Assembly: GCF_014773225.1 (NCBI RefSeq)
Contig: NZ_JACXAJ010000002.1
Span: 434,001-498,000 of the forward strand
DNA: 64,000 nt
Origin: Pontibacter aquaedesilientis
Lineage (GTDB): Bacteria > Bacteroidota > Bacteroidia > Cytophagales > Hymenobacteraceae
Direction of reading: 5' to 3'
Shown: positions 17,039 to 25,417 of the stretch, one piece after another
How positions within the stretch are numbered: the stretch's first letter is position 1
Layout of the letters: each line of letters begins with the position of its first letter
Notes under the pieces: generated by a model
The model's database searches: none
Told to the model about the DNA's origin: nothing
Seen by the model: only the letters and a program-made list of their open reading frames with translations
Made by a program: the position numbers and the translations under genes

Positions 17039-17236
17039 ATGAAAGTATTATTCGTAATCGCCGCCACCGTATCTTGTTTTGGTCTTGCTCTTAAAAACGA
17101 CACAAAAGCCCCGGTTTCAGAGGTTCCCGCCTCCAATCCCGTAGTCTTGAGTGAGGTAGAAGAGCCCGTAATGCATGTGCTGCTCGACACCGTCGTGATC
17201 ACTGCCGTTGCCCCCCATGCAGTTGCAGCCAAATAG
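17039..17236 (+). CDS. Small exported peptide, 65 residues
   Basis: The N-terminus MKVLFVIAATVSCFGLALKND resembles a signal peptide. The remainder is Val/Pro/Ala-rich with acidic residues (SEVPASNPVVLSEVEEP) and ends HAVAAK. A good promoter lies upstream. The stop is 2 bases from the stop of the convergent gene. I do not recognise a family. It could be a short secreted or membrane-bound peptide. Confidence 0.55.
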   Translation: MKVLFVIAATVSCFGLALKNDTKAPVSEVPASNPVVLSEVEEPVMHVLLDTVVITAVAPHAVAAK

Positions 17237-17238
17237 CG

Positions 17239-17703
17239 CTAAGCCCTGGCAGCCTGCATGCCGGCAGCGCCGGTATGGTCTTGACTGGCTAACCAGCGCT
17301 CGGCTGCTTGACGCTCCTGAAAGTTGCTCATGCAAAACTTAGGGGATATACGCTCCTGCAGCTCCCGTGCGGCAAGCCTGCTGAACATGTTCTGTGAATA
17401 AACGTGGGCCATGTAGCGAAGGCCGGCCGCCATAACCTTGGGTAGCCACTCAAACTGGAGCCAGTCGTTGGCTTCGTCCCAATCGCCGGTGATAGCCGAC
17501 TTGTCGTTGAGTAGTTTGGGGCAGCCAGTTCGACGAACCAATTCCAAATAGGCTAGTGCAGCGCTCACCACGTCGTCGGCCGTAATATGGCCCGACCAGA
17601 GGGCTTCGATGTAATCCTCCTTTTGCTGTATCGTGACGTATACATCGCCCATCATGTGCCGAAGCTGAATTGGTTTCTCGATATGGATGGTTTTGGATGC
17701 CAT
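17239..17703 (-). CDS. Hypothetical protein, STAS/SpoIIAA-like
   Basis: A 154-residue soluble protein. The start at 17703 (MASKTIHIEKPIQLRH) is preferred over an ATG 20 codons upstream, whose extra sequence (rich in Cys and aromatics) is unlike the rest. The pattern of a beta pair (DVYVTIQQKEDYIEALWSG), a helix TADDVVSAALAYLELV, then KLLNDKSAITGDWDEANDWLQFEWLPKVMAAGLRYMAHV fits STAS/SEC14-like domains of Bacteroidota. These are typically single genes of unknown role. Assignment is by pattern only. Confidence 0.65.
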   Translation of the reverse strand: MASKTIHIEKPIQLRHMMGDVYVTIQQKEDYIEALWSGHITADDVVSAALAYLELVRRTGCPKLLNDKSAITGDWDEANDWLQFEWLPKVMAAGLRYMAHVYSQNMFSRLAARELQERISPKFCMSNFQERQAAERWLASQDHTGAAGMQAARA

Positions 17704-17826
17704 ACTGCCTGAACACGGTTGGTTGCAAAAGGCAATGTAAGCAATTTGCCCACTTTTTAACAAGCCAAAGGCCTTATTTTAGCCAGCAACCAGTTTTCAA
17801 GGGTGAAGAATGGCCAACGCTTCGGA

Positions 17827-18186
17827 TTAAGCCGCTGGCTGCAGGACGCCCACATAAACCCCATCCTCCCTGATTTCCACCTTGTGAAGCACCGCCTTCC
17901 GGGTGCGGAACTCGCACTCCCGGCCATCGGTCAGGCTGAACCGGTAACTGTGCCAGGGGCAAATCACCTCATTCAAGAAATTGGTAGTGCCTTTGCTAAG
18001 CGAATAGCCGAGATGAGGGCAGGCGTCGTCGAGGGCAAAGAATCCGGCAGCCGTGTGGGCGAAGCAGATGCTGCGGCCCTCCAGGACCAACAGCTTCAGT
18101 TTGCGTGGGGGCACCTGTTCTTTGGCGGCGGCGGCGCTCTCAAACACCTTATGCCAGGTATAGCTTTCTCCCTGATCCGCTGCCAT
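17827..18186 (-). CDS. Rieske [2Fe-2S] protein
   Basis: A small ferredoxin-type Rieske protein of 119 residues. The cluster ligands are visible as CPHLGYSL (Cys-x-His) and, 17 residues later, CPWHSYRF (Cys-x2-His). There is no signal or membrane anchor, so it is a cytoplasmic electron carrier or the small ferredoxin component of an oxygenase. No oxygenase lies next to it. It follows the DUF3221-like lipoprotein gene by 5 bases on the same strand and may be co-transcribed. Confidence 0.88.
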   Translation of the reverse strand: MAADQGESYTWHKVFESAAAAKEQVPPRKLKLLVLEGRSICFAHTAAGFFALDDACPHLGYSLSKGTTNFLNEVICPWHSYRFSLTDGRECEFRTRKAVLHKVEIREDGVYVGVLQPAA

Positions 18187-18191
18187 ACCCC

Positions 18192-18563
18192 CTAGTTGCT
18201 TACCCTGATAGCCGAGGCGTGCGCCTGCACCGGAAAAGTTTCCATCACCGGGGTGTCAAACCAGGCTTCCACCATCTGCCCTTCCCGGAGCTGATCCAGT
18301 GGGATGATACTGCCGTCCAGGCTTTCGATGTAGGTTGAGCCGTCAATGCGCAGGCTGGCTCTGGCGTGGTTGGTCTCTACGCCTTCTATCGATTCGACCA
18401 GCACCTCCGCTACGCCGGCTTTTTTCTTGGAGTTGGTTTTTTTGAGGCTGGTGATGTAGCCGTGCACGTCAGGCAGTGTATTCGGGATCTGGTGTGTATC
18501 CTGCGCCTGGCAGGCAGACAATAGAAGGGCTAAAATTGGCAGTAGGCTAAAATATCTTTTCAT
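18192..18563 (-). CDS. Lipoprotein with DUF3221-like domain
   Basis: The start is set at 18563 (MKRYFSLLPILALLLSAC) because it gives a lipobox LSAC. The longer frame from 18611 would put 16 residues before the signal. The mature domain (HGYITSLKKT, then AEVLVESIEGV, ARASLRIDGSTYIES, LDQLREGQMVEAWFDTPVMETFPVQAHASAIRV) matches the pattern of the DUF3221/YobA-like OB-fold lipoproteins. Function unknown. Confidence 0.75.
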   Translation of the reverse strand: MKRYFSLLPILALLLSACQAQDTHQIPNTLPDVHGYITSLKKTNSKKKAGVAEVLVESIEGVETNHARASLRIDGSTYIESLDGSIIPLDQLREGQMVEAWFDTPVMETFPVQAHASAIRVSN

Positions 18564-18639
18564 GGTGTTGGTTCGTGTAAGAAAACCTGGTTGGTGCAGG
18601 CGGTTAGACACGATCTTTTACGCAGGCTGGGCTATGGTG

Positions 18640-19308
18640 TTAAGCTACCCGCATGAACTGGTCTGTCAGCGTTTTGCGAATAGCTGCCTCAGCGACATAG
18701 TATGATAGGAAATCGTCCCGACGGCACTTTACGGCACGAGGCTCCTGGTGCAAAGTAATGCGGGCCCTTTTGCCGATGGTGATCAGGCCAATGCCACGGC
18801 GTTCGCAAAGCGCGGATAATTTCTCTGCCAGGGAGTTATGGCGCCAGCTCAGGCTGCTCACCTCAATGCAGAGCCATTGCTCGTCAGCCGGAAAGTCCTT
18901 CAACTCATCCACCGACTTCAGCATCTGCCGCTGCAAGCGCCGTTTCTCCAGTGCGGAATGCACCACAAAACCTGCAACAGCCACAAAAAGCGGCATCACC
19001 CAAAGTATCAGCCAAAGGTTGAGGTAATAGCCTATGCCTGCCGTAGCGGCCAGCAGCAGCACGGAGGTCACGAAGCGGGAGTGGCCAAGGCCTTTTCTTT
19101 TGTAATGACTAAGGAGGGCGGCCAGTTTGCCGGATTGCCTGGTGCTGAGCGAGGCGGCAAAAAAGGTGTTGTCTTCGCTTCTGTAGGCAAAAAGACCATC
19201 TACCCATGCTCCTTTGCGGGTTTGCTCGAGCCTATTGATCAACAGACCTGAATTTTTCTTGCGCTTGGCGTAATATGAACCAAGATAATCAAACGCATGA
19301 TCATCCAT
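18640..19308 (-). CDS. Membrane protein with two TM helices and a C-terminal soluble domain
   Basis: A 222-residue protein, taking the ATG at 19308 (MDDHAFDYLGSYYAKRKKNSG). A further in-frame ATG at 19356 would add 16 residues. A basic N-terminal domain is followed by a hairpin of two hydrophobic helices (VTSVLLLAATAGIGYYLNLWLILWVMPLFVAVAGFVVH, about residues 92-130). A cytoplasmic alpha/beta part follows, with QWLCIEVSSLSWRHNSLAEKLSALCERRGIGLITIG. The layout resembles restriction-endonuclease-like membrane proteins, but no catalytic motif is certain. Confidence 0.6.
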   Translation of the reverse strand: MDDHAFDYLGSYYAKRKKNSGLLINRLEQTRKGAWVDGLFAYRSEDNTFFAASLSTRQSGKLAALLSHYKRKGLGHSRFVTSVLLLAATAGIGYYLNLWLILWVMPLFVAVAGFVVHSALEKRRLQRQMLKSVDELKDFPADEQWLCIEVSSLSWRHNSLAEKLSALCERRGIGLITIGKRARITLHQEPRAVKCRRDDFLSYYVAEAAIRKTLTDQFMRVA

Positions 19309-19777
19309 CGTGTTTTCCCCTTGGCCTGGCATGTGTGTAAGTGTTTTTGGTGGCACGTAGTACTATAAATCTAAAACAGGTCAGTGTTTCTGTAATCATA
19401 GTTGATGGCCGAATAGTAATCACTTATCTGACCAAGGTCGGGTATATTTCAAAAATTTCTAAATCGTTTACAAATATATTAGTTAGGAAATATTATCCTA
19501 AGTAATTTGATTATTTTTTTATCCTTTGTGTTTATATCAATATTGAATTGGGCAAGAGCTTGCTTCTCAGATTACAACTGATAAATAGGTATAAGGTATA
19601 GCATGTCAGTTTGGCCATGGTTAAGTGCAACTGGCGAAAAAATATAGCTGTTTGTCGATATTAGATAACTTTCTGTCCGAGCCTGTGCTGGACGGCTGTT
19701 ATCACTCATCCAAATTTCATAGCTTTACAAAATGGAGCGCCATACCTTGGGGCATTTAATATCCGATACCTTACGAC
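19309..19777. other. AT-rich intergenic region, 469 bases, with a palindrome
   Basis: A divergent gap between the membrane protein and the PIG-L deacetylase. It has long A/T runs. A symmetrical site, TTAGGA-N7-TCCTAA, at 19483-19501 could be a regulator operator. Near 19720 there is TAGCTTTA, close to a -7 box, but no good TTG at the right distance. No gene is visible. Confidence 0.4.
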
Positions 19778-22315
19778 ATGAAGAACAACCGCTCGCTGAT
19801 ACTAACGTTTCTGTTTATTTTTTGGATTGGGCAGTGCTCCCTTTTGGCGCAGGCTCCTGCCAAGCCAGGTGCCGCAGAGCTGCTGCAGGACCTGAAAAAA
19901 CTGCAGGTGCTGGGCACGGCACTCTACGTGGCCGCCCATCCCGATGATGAAAACACGCGCTTTATTGCCTACCTGGCCAACGAGAAGCTTTACAATACGG
20001 GCTACCTGTCGGTGACGCGGGGCGATGGCGGCCAAAACCTGATCGGTCCGGAGATTCGCGAGGGACTGGGGATTATACGGACGCAGGAGCTACTGCAGGC
20101 GCGCCGAATGGATGGCGGCAAGCAGTTTTTTACCCGTGCCAACGACTTCGGCTTTTCCAAAAATCCGGAAGAGACCTTCGCCACCTGGGGCAAGGAGCAG
20201 GTCTTGCGCGACGTGGTATGGGCCATCCGCAAGTTTCGTCCCGATGTCATTATCACCCGGTTCTCACCAAAACCTTCCGAAACACACGGTCACCACACGG
20301 CCTCCGCCATGCTGGCTAACGAGGCTTTTGAGGCGGCCGCCGATCCGAAGCGTTTCCCGGAGCAACTCAAGTATGTGGAGGTATGGCAGGCAAAAAGGGT
20401 GCTGTGGAATACGGGTATATGGTCTTTCCGCAGCCAGAAAGAGTTTGAAGACCATGGCGCTCAATTGCTGAAGGTAGATGTGGGCGGGTATAACCCCCTG
20501 CTAGGTAAATCTTACCCGGAGATTGCTGCCCTGAGCCGTAGTATGCACAAAAGCCAGGGCTTCGGCGCCAGTGGTTCACGTGGCACAGCCATTGAGTACC
20601 TGGAACACACCAAAGGCGAACGGGCCAAAAAGGAATTATTCGAAGGTATAAATACGACTTGGAGCCGCGTGAAAGGCAGCGAAAAAGTAGCTGGCTTGCT
20701 GCAGCAGGCGGTGGCGGAATTCAAACCACAGAACCCGGCGGCCATTGTGCCCACATTGCTGGCCGCCCGCCGCGAACTGGCCAAGCTACCCGATAGCCAT
20801 TGGAAGAAAATAAAGACAGAGGAAATCGAAAAAGTCGTGAAGCATAGCCTCGGGCTATACCTGGAAGCGGTTGCCTCAGATTTTGCCGTGACACCAGGGG
20901 AGCAACTTACCCTGCAGCTAGAGGCGATCAACCGCTCGGCTATACCTGTGCAATTGCAGCGCATTCGCCACAGCTTCGCCAAAAAAGACAGCACCCTTAG
21001 CCTGACACTCGCCGAAAACCAGCCGCACCGTATACCTGCCAAACTACAGGTGCCGGCCATAGCGCCGATCTCGCAACCGTACTGGCTGCGAAAGGAAGGC
21101 ACACTGGGCCTGTTCCAAGTGGCTGATCCGCTGGAAATCGGTTTGCCCGAGAATGAGCCGGCTGCCAGTGTGCAATTCGATTTGCTGATCAGCGGCGAGC
21201 CGTTTAGCTATACCATGCCCGTGGTTTATAAGCGCACCGATCCGGTAGAAGGAGAACAGTACAGGCCATTGGCCATCACCCCGCCGGTTTTTGTGAACAT
21301 CGCCGAAAAAGTCCTCATGTTTGCCTCACAGGAGCCAAAACCGGTGCATGTGCTGGTGAAATCCGGCAAAGCCAACATGAAAGGAAAGGTTAGCCTCGAA
21401 CTGCCCAAAGGCTGGCGCACGGAGCCGGCACAGGCATCATTTGACCTGAATCAAAACGGAGAGGAGCAACTGCTGCGCTTCCTGGTGCACCCACCACGCG
21501 GACAGCAGGAGGTGGAGCTAAAAGCGGTGGCTACGGTAGATGGCCAGGCCTATACCCGCGGACTTAACGTGATCCAGTACAGCCACATCCCGACACAGAC
21601 CACTTTCCCGGAGGCGGTGGCCAAAGCCGTGCGCCTCGACCTGAAGCGCAATGGTGAGAAAGTCGCTTACCTGATGGGCGCCGGAGACGACATACCCTCT
21701 AGTCTGCAGCAGATCGGTTACCAGGTCACGCTGCTGAAAGATGAGGACATCACAGCGCAGAACCTACAGCGTTTCGACGCGATTATTCTGGGAGTAAGGG
21801 CTTACAACACAGTGGAGCGTATGCGCTTTTATCAGCCTCACCTGATGGACTATGTGCAAAACGGTGGTACCCTGATCGTGCAATACAATACGGGGCACAG
21901 CCTGCAGATCCCCAACATTGCTCCTTATCCATTGAAGATATCGAGCCAGCGTGTGACGGTAGAGGATGCCGAAGTGCGTTTTCTAAAGCCGAACCATCAG
22001 GTGTTAAATGCGCCAAACAAGATCACCAAAAAAGACTTTGAAGGCTGGGTACAGGAGCGCGGGCTTTACTTCCCGAATGAATGGGGCAACGAGTTTGAGG
22101 CGATCCTTTCCAGCAATGATCCCAATGAGCCGGCCCGTGACGGTGGTTTGCTGATTGCCAGGTATGGCAAAGGGCACTTTGTGTATACTGGCTACTCTTG
22201 GTTCAGGCAGCTGCCGGCAGGCGTGCCGGGTGCCTACCGCATTTTTACGAATATGATCTCGCTGGGTAGCAAAACAGGGGCACAGGGCAATAGCGATGAA
22301 AGTGCTGTGAAGTAG
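19778..22315 (+). CDS. PIG-L family deacetylase
   Basis: A large exported member (845 residues) of the PIG-L/LmbE family of zinc-dependent N-deacetylases acting on GlcNAc-type sugars. The signal peptide MKNNRSLILTFLFIFWIGQCSLLAQ precedes the metal-binding motif AHPDDE at residues 53-58. The rest of the catalytic domain carries TRGDGGQNLIG, and a distal His pair lies in ETHGHHTAS near 170. After residue 300 there is a helical linker and several beta-sandwich segments. A C-terminal domain with FDAIILGVRAYNT and GGTLIVQYNT resembles a glutamine-amidotransferase/ThuA-like fold. The substrate is unknown. It is probably periplasmic. Confidence 0.88.
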   Translation: MKNNRSLILTFLFIFWIGQCSLLAQAPAKPGAAELLQDLKKLQVLGTALYVAAHPDDENTRFIAYLANEKLYNTGYLSVTRGDGGQNLIGPEIREGLGIIRTQELLQARRMDGGKQFFTRANDFGFSKNPEETFATWGKEQVLRDVVWAIRKFRPDVIITRFSPKPSETHGHHTASAMLANEAFEAAADPKRFPEQLKYVEVWQAKRVLWNTGIWSFRSQKEFEDHGAQLLKVDVGGYNPLLGKSYPEIAALSRSMHKSQGFGASGSRGTAIEYLEHTKGERAKKELFEGINTTWSRVKGSEKVAGLLQQAVAEFKPQNPAAIVPTLLAARRELAKLPDSHWKKIKTEEIEKVVKHSLGLYLEAVASDFAVTPGEQLTLQLEAINRSAIPVQLQRIRHSFAKKDSTLSLTLAENQPHRIPAKLQVPAIAPISQPYWLRKEGTLGLFQVADPLEIGLPENEPAASVQFDLLISGEPFSYTMPVVYKRTDPVEGEQYRPLAITPPVFVNIAEKVLMFASQEPKPVHVLVKSGKANMKGKVSLELPKGWRTEPAQASFDLNQNGEEQLLRFLVHPPRGQQEVELKAVATVDGQAYTRGLNVIQYSHIPTQTTFPEAVAKAVRLDLKRNGEKVAYLMGAGDDIPSSLQQIGYQVTLLKDEDITAQNLQRFDAIILGVRAYNTVERMRFYQPHLMDYVQNGGTLIVQYNTGHSLQIPNIAPYPLKISSQRVTVEDAEVRFLKPNHQVLNAPNKITKKDFEGWVQERGLYFPNEWGNEFEAILSSNDPNEPARDGGLLIARYGKGHFVYTGYSWFRQLPAGVPGAYRIFTNMISLGSKTGAQGNSDESAVK

Positions 22316-22414
22316 GTTATCGCATAGCATACAGTCACACACGTGCATGACAAAACAACTCGTGACAGAGGGCAAAAAAAGTTAATAAGTAAGTCCTTCG
22401 TCAAAAGCTAAAAC

Positions 22415-22558
22415 ATGAAAGAAACCGACGCAAACAAACCCGCAGGAATTGACAAGCCGCCTTTCTTTAAGTCCTGGAAAGGGATGTATTGGCTGGTGCT
22501 GGGCAACCTGGCTTTCCTGATCACACTCTTTTACATCATCACCAAAATTTACGCATGA
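22415..22558 (+). CDS. 47-residue single-pass membrane protein coupled to the SSS symporter
   Basis: A short frame (ATG at 22415) encoding a Lys/Pro-rich cytoplasmic tail, the motif FFKSWKGMYWL, and one membrane helix WLVLGNLAFLITLFYIITKIYA. Its TGA overlaps the ATG of the symporter gene (ATGA at 22555-22558), the mark of translational coupling. Other symporters of this superfamily have small partner subunits encoded upstream (DUF485 with ActP, DUF4212 with its symporter). This one is shorter and I do not recognise it. Its role as a subunit is inference. Confidence 0.65.
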   Translation: MKETDANKPAGIDKPPFFKSWKGMYWLVLGNLAFLITLFYIITKIYA

Positions 22559-24261
22559 GACTATTAGACTGGGTTGTGTTGCTGGGCACATTGGGCTTCA
22601 TTGTGAGCTATGGCGTCTGGAAAACCCGCGGCAGCAAAGACATTGAGGGCTACCTAAGAGGCGACAATAGTATGAAATGGTGGACCATCGGCCTATCCAT
22701 TATGGCGACGCAAGCCAGCGCCATTACCTTTTTGTCCACGCCGGGGCAGGCCTATGAGGACGGTATGCGTTTTGTGCAGTTCTACTTCGGCCTTCCGATC
22801 GCCATGGTCATCATTTCGGTCACGGTCATCCCGATCTTCTACCGACTCAAGGTATACACGGCCTATGAATACCTCGAAAGCCGCTTCGACCTTAAAACCC
22901 GTTCCCTGGCTGCTTTTCTCTTTTTGGTGCAGCGCGGACTGGCGGCAGGCATCACCATCTATGCCCCGGCCATTATCCTGTCTACCATCCTGGGCTGGAA
23001 TCTGACGGCAACTAACCTGTTCATCGGGGTACTGGTAATCATCTATACCGTATCGGGGGGGACCAAGGCGGTGAGCGTAACGCAGAAGCAGCAGATGGCC
23101 GTGATGATGGGTGGTATGCTGGTGGCGGGTTTTATGGTAGTGCGCTACCTGCCCGATAACGTGTCTTTTGGTGATGCCGTGGCAGTGGCTGGTAAGATGG
23201 GTAAAATGAACGTGGTGGACTTTTCCTTCGACTGGAACGACCGGTATAATTTCTGGTCGGGTATGACGGGTGGTTTGTTTCTGGCACTTTCCTACTTCGG
23301 TACCGATCAAAGCCAGGTAGCCCGTTACCTGGGTGGGCGTTCGGTAGGCGAGAGCCGCCTGGGGCTGCTTTTCAACGGCCTGCTCAAGATTCCGATGCAG
23401 TTTCTCATCCTCTTCATTGGGGTGATGGTATTTGTGTTCTACCAGTTCAACCAGCCACCGCTCTTCTTTAATGAGGCCGCCAAAACCAAGGTATACGCCA
23501 CTGAGTTTGCCCCCGAAATGGAGGCGCTGGAGTCGCAGCACACGGCGCTTTTCAATCAGAAACAGGAAGCAGTGCAGGGGTTGGTGTCAGCTTTACGAAC
23601 GGAAGATGAAGCGGCTATTTCGGCGGCACAGTCGAAGGTGCAAGGTATAACCGATGCGTCCAAAGAGCTGAGAACAGAGGTGAAATCCCTCATCGCCAAG
23701 GCTACCCCTGACGCCGAGACCAAAGACACAGACTACGTGTTTATCTCTTTCGTGATGAAGTACCTGCCCGCCGGGTTAGTGGGCTTGCTGCTGGCGGTTA
23801 TCTTTTCGGCGGCCATGTCCTCTACGGCTTCTGAACTCAATGCCCTGGCATCCACTTCGGTGATCGATATTTATCGAAGGTCTGTGAAACCGGATGCTTC
23901 GAATATGCATTATGTGAAAGCCTCCAAAACGTTCACGGCGATCTGGGGAGGTATAGCCATCATCTTTGCCACCTATGCCTCCCTGCTCGATAACCTGATC
24001 CAGGCTGTAAACATCATCGGCTCCATCTTCTACGGCACTATTTTAGGCATTTTCCTGGTGGCTTTCTATTTCAAGTATATCAAGGGCAATGCCGTTTTCT
24101 TTGCGGCGCTTATAGCCGAGGCGATCGTGCTGTACTGCCACTTCTACACCGATATTGCCTTCCTGTGGTTCAACGTGATCGGCTGTGTGGCGGTGATCGT
24201 CTTTGGTCTGCTCATTCAATTTGCGCTCAACCAAATGGATAAAGGGAAGCAAGCGGCTTAG
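22555..24261 (+). CDS. Sodium:solute symporter (SSS family)
   Basis: A Na+-coupled secondary transporter of 568 residues. The start at 22555 (MRLLDWVVLLGTLGFIVSYGVWK) is preferred because of the ATGA overlap with the preceding small gene. The hallmarks are the N-terminal helix, GYLRGDNSMKWWTIGLSIMATQASAITFLSTPG, TYFG-type SYFGTDQSQVARYLGGRS, and the late helix FSAAMSSTASELNALASTSVIDIYRR. About residues 303-400 form an unusually long polar, coiled-coil-like loop (EMEALESQHTALFNQKQEAVQ) between membrane helices. The solute is unknown. Sugar or sialic-acid-like substrates are common for this subgroup. Confidence 0.88.
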   Translation: MRLLDWVVLLGTLGFIVSYGVWKTRGSKDIEGYLRGDNSMKWWTIGLSIMATQASAITFLSTPGQAYEDGMRFVQFYFGLPIAMVIISVTVIPIFYRLKVYTAYEYLESRFDLKTRSLAAFLFLVQRGLAAGITIYAPAIILSTILGWNLTATNLFIGVLVIIYTVSGGTKAVSVTQKQQMAVMMGGMLVAGFMVVRYLPDNVSFGDAVAVAGKMGKMNVVDFSFDWNDRYNFWSGMTGGLFLALSYFGTDQSQVARYLGGRSVGESRLGLLFNGLLKIPMQFLILFIGVMVFVFYQFNQPPLFFNEAAKTKVYATEFAPEMEALESQHTALFNQKQEAVQGLVSALRTEDEAAISAAQSKVQGITDASKELRTEVKSLIAKATPDAETKDTDYVFISFVMKYLPAGLVGLLLAVIFSAAMSSTASELNALASTSVIDIYRRSVKPDASNMHYVKASKTFTAIWGGIAIIFATYASLLDNLIQAVNIIGSIFYGTILGIFLVAFYFKYIKGNAVFFAALIAEAIVLYCHFYTDIAFLWFNVIGCVAVIVFGLLIQFALNQMDKGKQAA

Positions 24262-24273
24262 GTAAGCACTTGC

Positions 24274-25212
24274 CTACCCCAGCTCCGAAGGTCTTGGTTT
24301 GCGACCGGCCACAATGTAGATGAGGCTGCCGCCAGCGGAGATGTACTCGCCATTGAGCAGGCGCTGCTTCAGGTTGAACTTGTTGTAGAGTAGCTTCTGC
24401 CAATAGGCGTCGAATTTATCTTTGTCGCCGCCGCCTGCCATAAAGTAGTTCAGGTTGTCCTGGTACTGGTAACCCATGGCCTCCGACTCGATCCAGTTGA
24501 TCATCTGCTCCACGCGCAGCAGCGTTTCGTCGGAGTCGTATGGCGGAATAATGGAGAGGGCCTTGTCGGAGATCCATACCTTGGTATCGCGCAGACCGGC
24601 CTTCACAAACAGGTCGGGTACCACATCGCCCAGCGAGTTAAAGCCCTCGCCCAGGCGCTTCTTGCCTTTCTCGATGCGCAGCTTCACTTCCAACACCTCC
24701 AGCGTGCTTTCTACATCGAAATCGGTCTCGCCATACCGGTCGAACATGAGGTTCGGCACCAGGTTATTCGGCTCCAGTGCCACCACCCAGCCGCCGGGTT
24801 TCGTGATCCGGATCATTTCCTGAATCACACGCTGCGGGTCTTTTACGTGTATCAGCAGGGTCTGGCAAAGCGTGATGTCAGCCAAGTTGTCGGGCAAAGG
24901 TATATCCGAAGCGTTGCCCACCCTGAAATCGTAGTCGATCGGGTTGTGCAAATAGATGCTCTGCGCCTTCTGCTTGGCTTCATCAATGTATTCGGACTCG
25001 AAATCGACGCCGTACACTTTGGCGCCGGCTGGCAGGTATTTGGAGAACTTAAAACCCATCATGCCTTTGCCGCAGCCAATATCAACCAGCGACTGGCAAT
25101 ATTCCAGGTTAAGGCGCTGCGCCAGCAACTCCAGGTAGTCATCGTTCCACCAGTACTCGCGGGCCGGGCCCAGGTGGTCTTCTGAGTGCCGTTTATCTTC
25201 GTATTCTTCCAA
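24274..25212 (-). CDS. SAM-dependent methyltransferase (class I)
   Basis: A 312-residue cytoplasmic methyltransferase. The SAM-binding motif I is LVDIGCGKGMMGFKF (near residues 41-55), the acidic residue of motif II is in VYGVDFESEYIDEA, and motif post-I reads VGNASDIPLPDNLADITLCQTLLIH. KPGGWVVALEPNN follows. The C-terminal 130 residues are an added helical part with no known signature. The acceptor substrate is unknown. It is convergent with the symporter gene, with 12 bases between stops. Confidence 0.85.
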   Translation of the reverse strand: MEEYEDKRHSEDHLGPAREYWWNDDYLELLAQRLNLEYCQSLVDIGCGKGMMGFKFSKYLPAGAKVYGVDFESEYIDEAKQKAQSIYLHNPIDYDFRVGNASDIPLPDNLADITLCQTLLIHVKDPQRVIQEMIRITKPGGWVVALEPNNLVPNLMFDRYGETDFDVESTLEVLEVKLRIEKGKKRLGEGFNSLGDVVPDLFVKAGLRDTKVWISDKALSIIPPYDSDETLLRVEQMINWIESEAMGYQYQDNLNYFMAGGGDKDKFDAYWQKLLYNKFNLKQRLLNGEYISAGGSLIYIVAGRKPRPSELG

Positions 25213-25365
25213 CAGGTATAGGTTTATCGGTTAAGTAAAAGGACATAGGTATTCAGACTTTATACACAAGACTTTGGAACTTAGGCTCCCGGCTTGGTAA
25301 GCTTTTGCAAAATTCAAGAGCCAAGGTACAGGTTCAATGAAATTTGTTTGAATACGAATGAAAAA

Positions 25366-25398
25366 GAAAGCCCCTGGCAGAGCAGAGGCTTTCTGTAT
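25366..25398 (-). terminator. Terminator for the DUF2911 gene
   Basis: Read on the minus strand, the stem AGAAAGCCtCTG / CAGgGGCTTTCT with a short loop runs into a T-rich tract. Confidence 0.75.
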
Positions 25399-25417
25399 TA
25401 AAATGAGCAGGTATAGC

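Noticed and set aside
22693..23541. Open frame of 282 codons on the minus strand
   Set aside because: Antisense to the SSS symporter. His/Gln/Arg-rich composition typical of a shadow frame.
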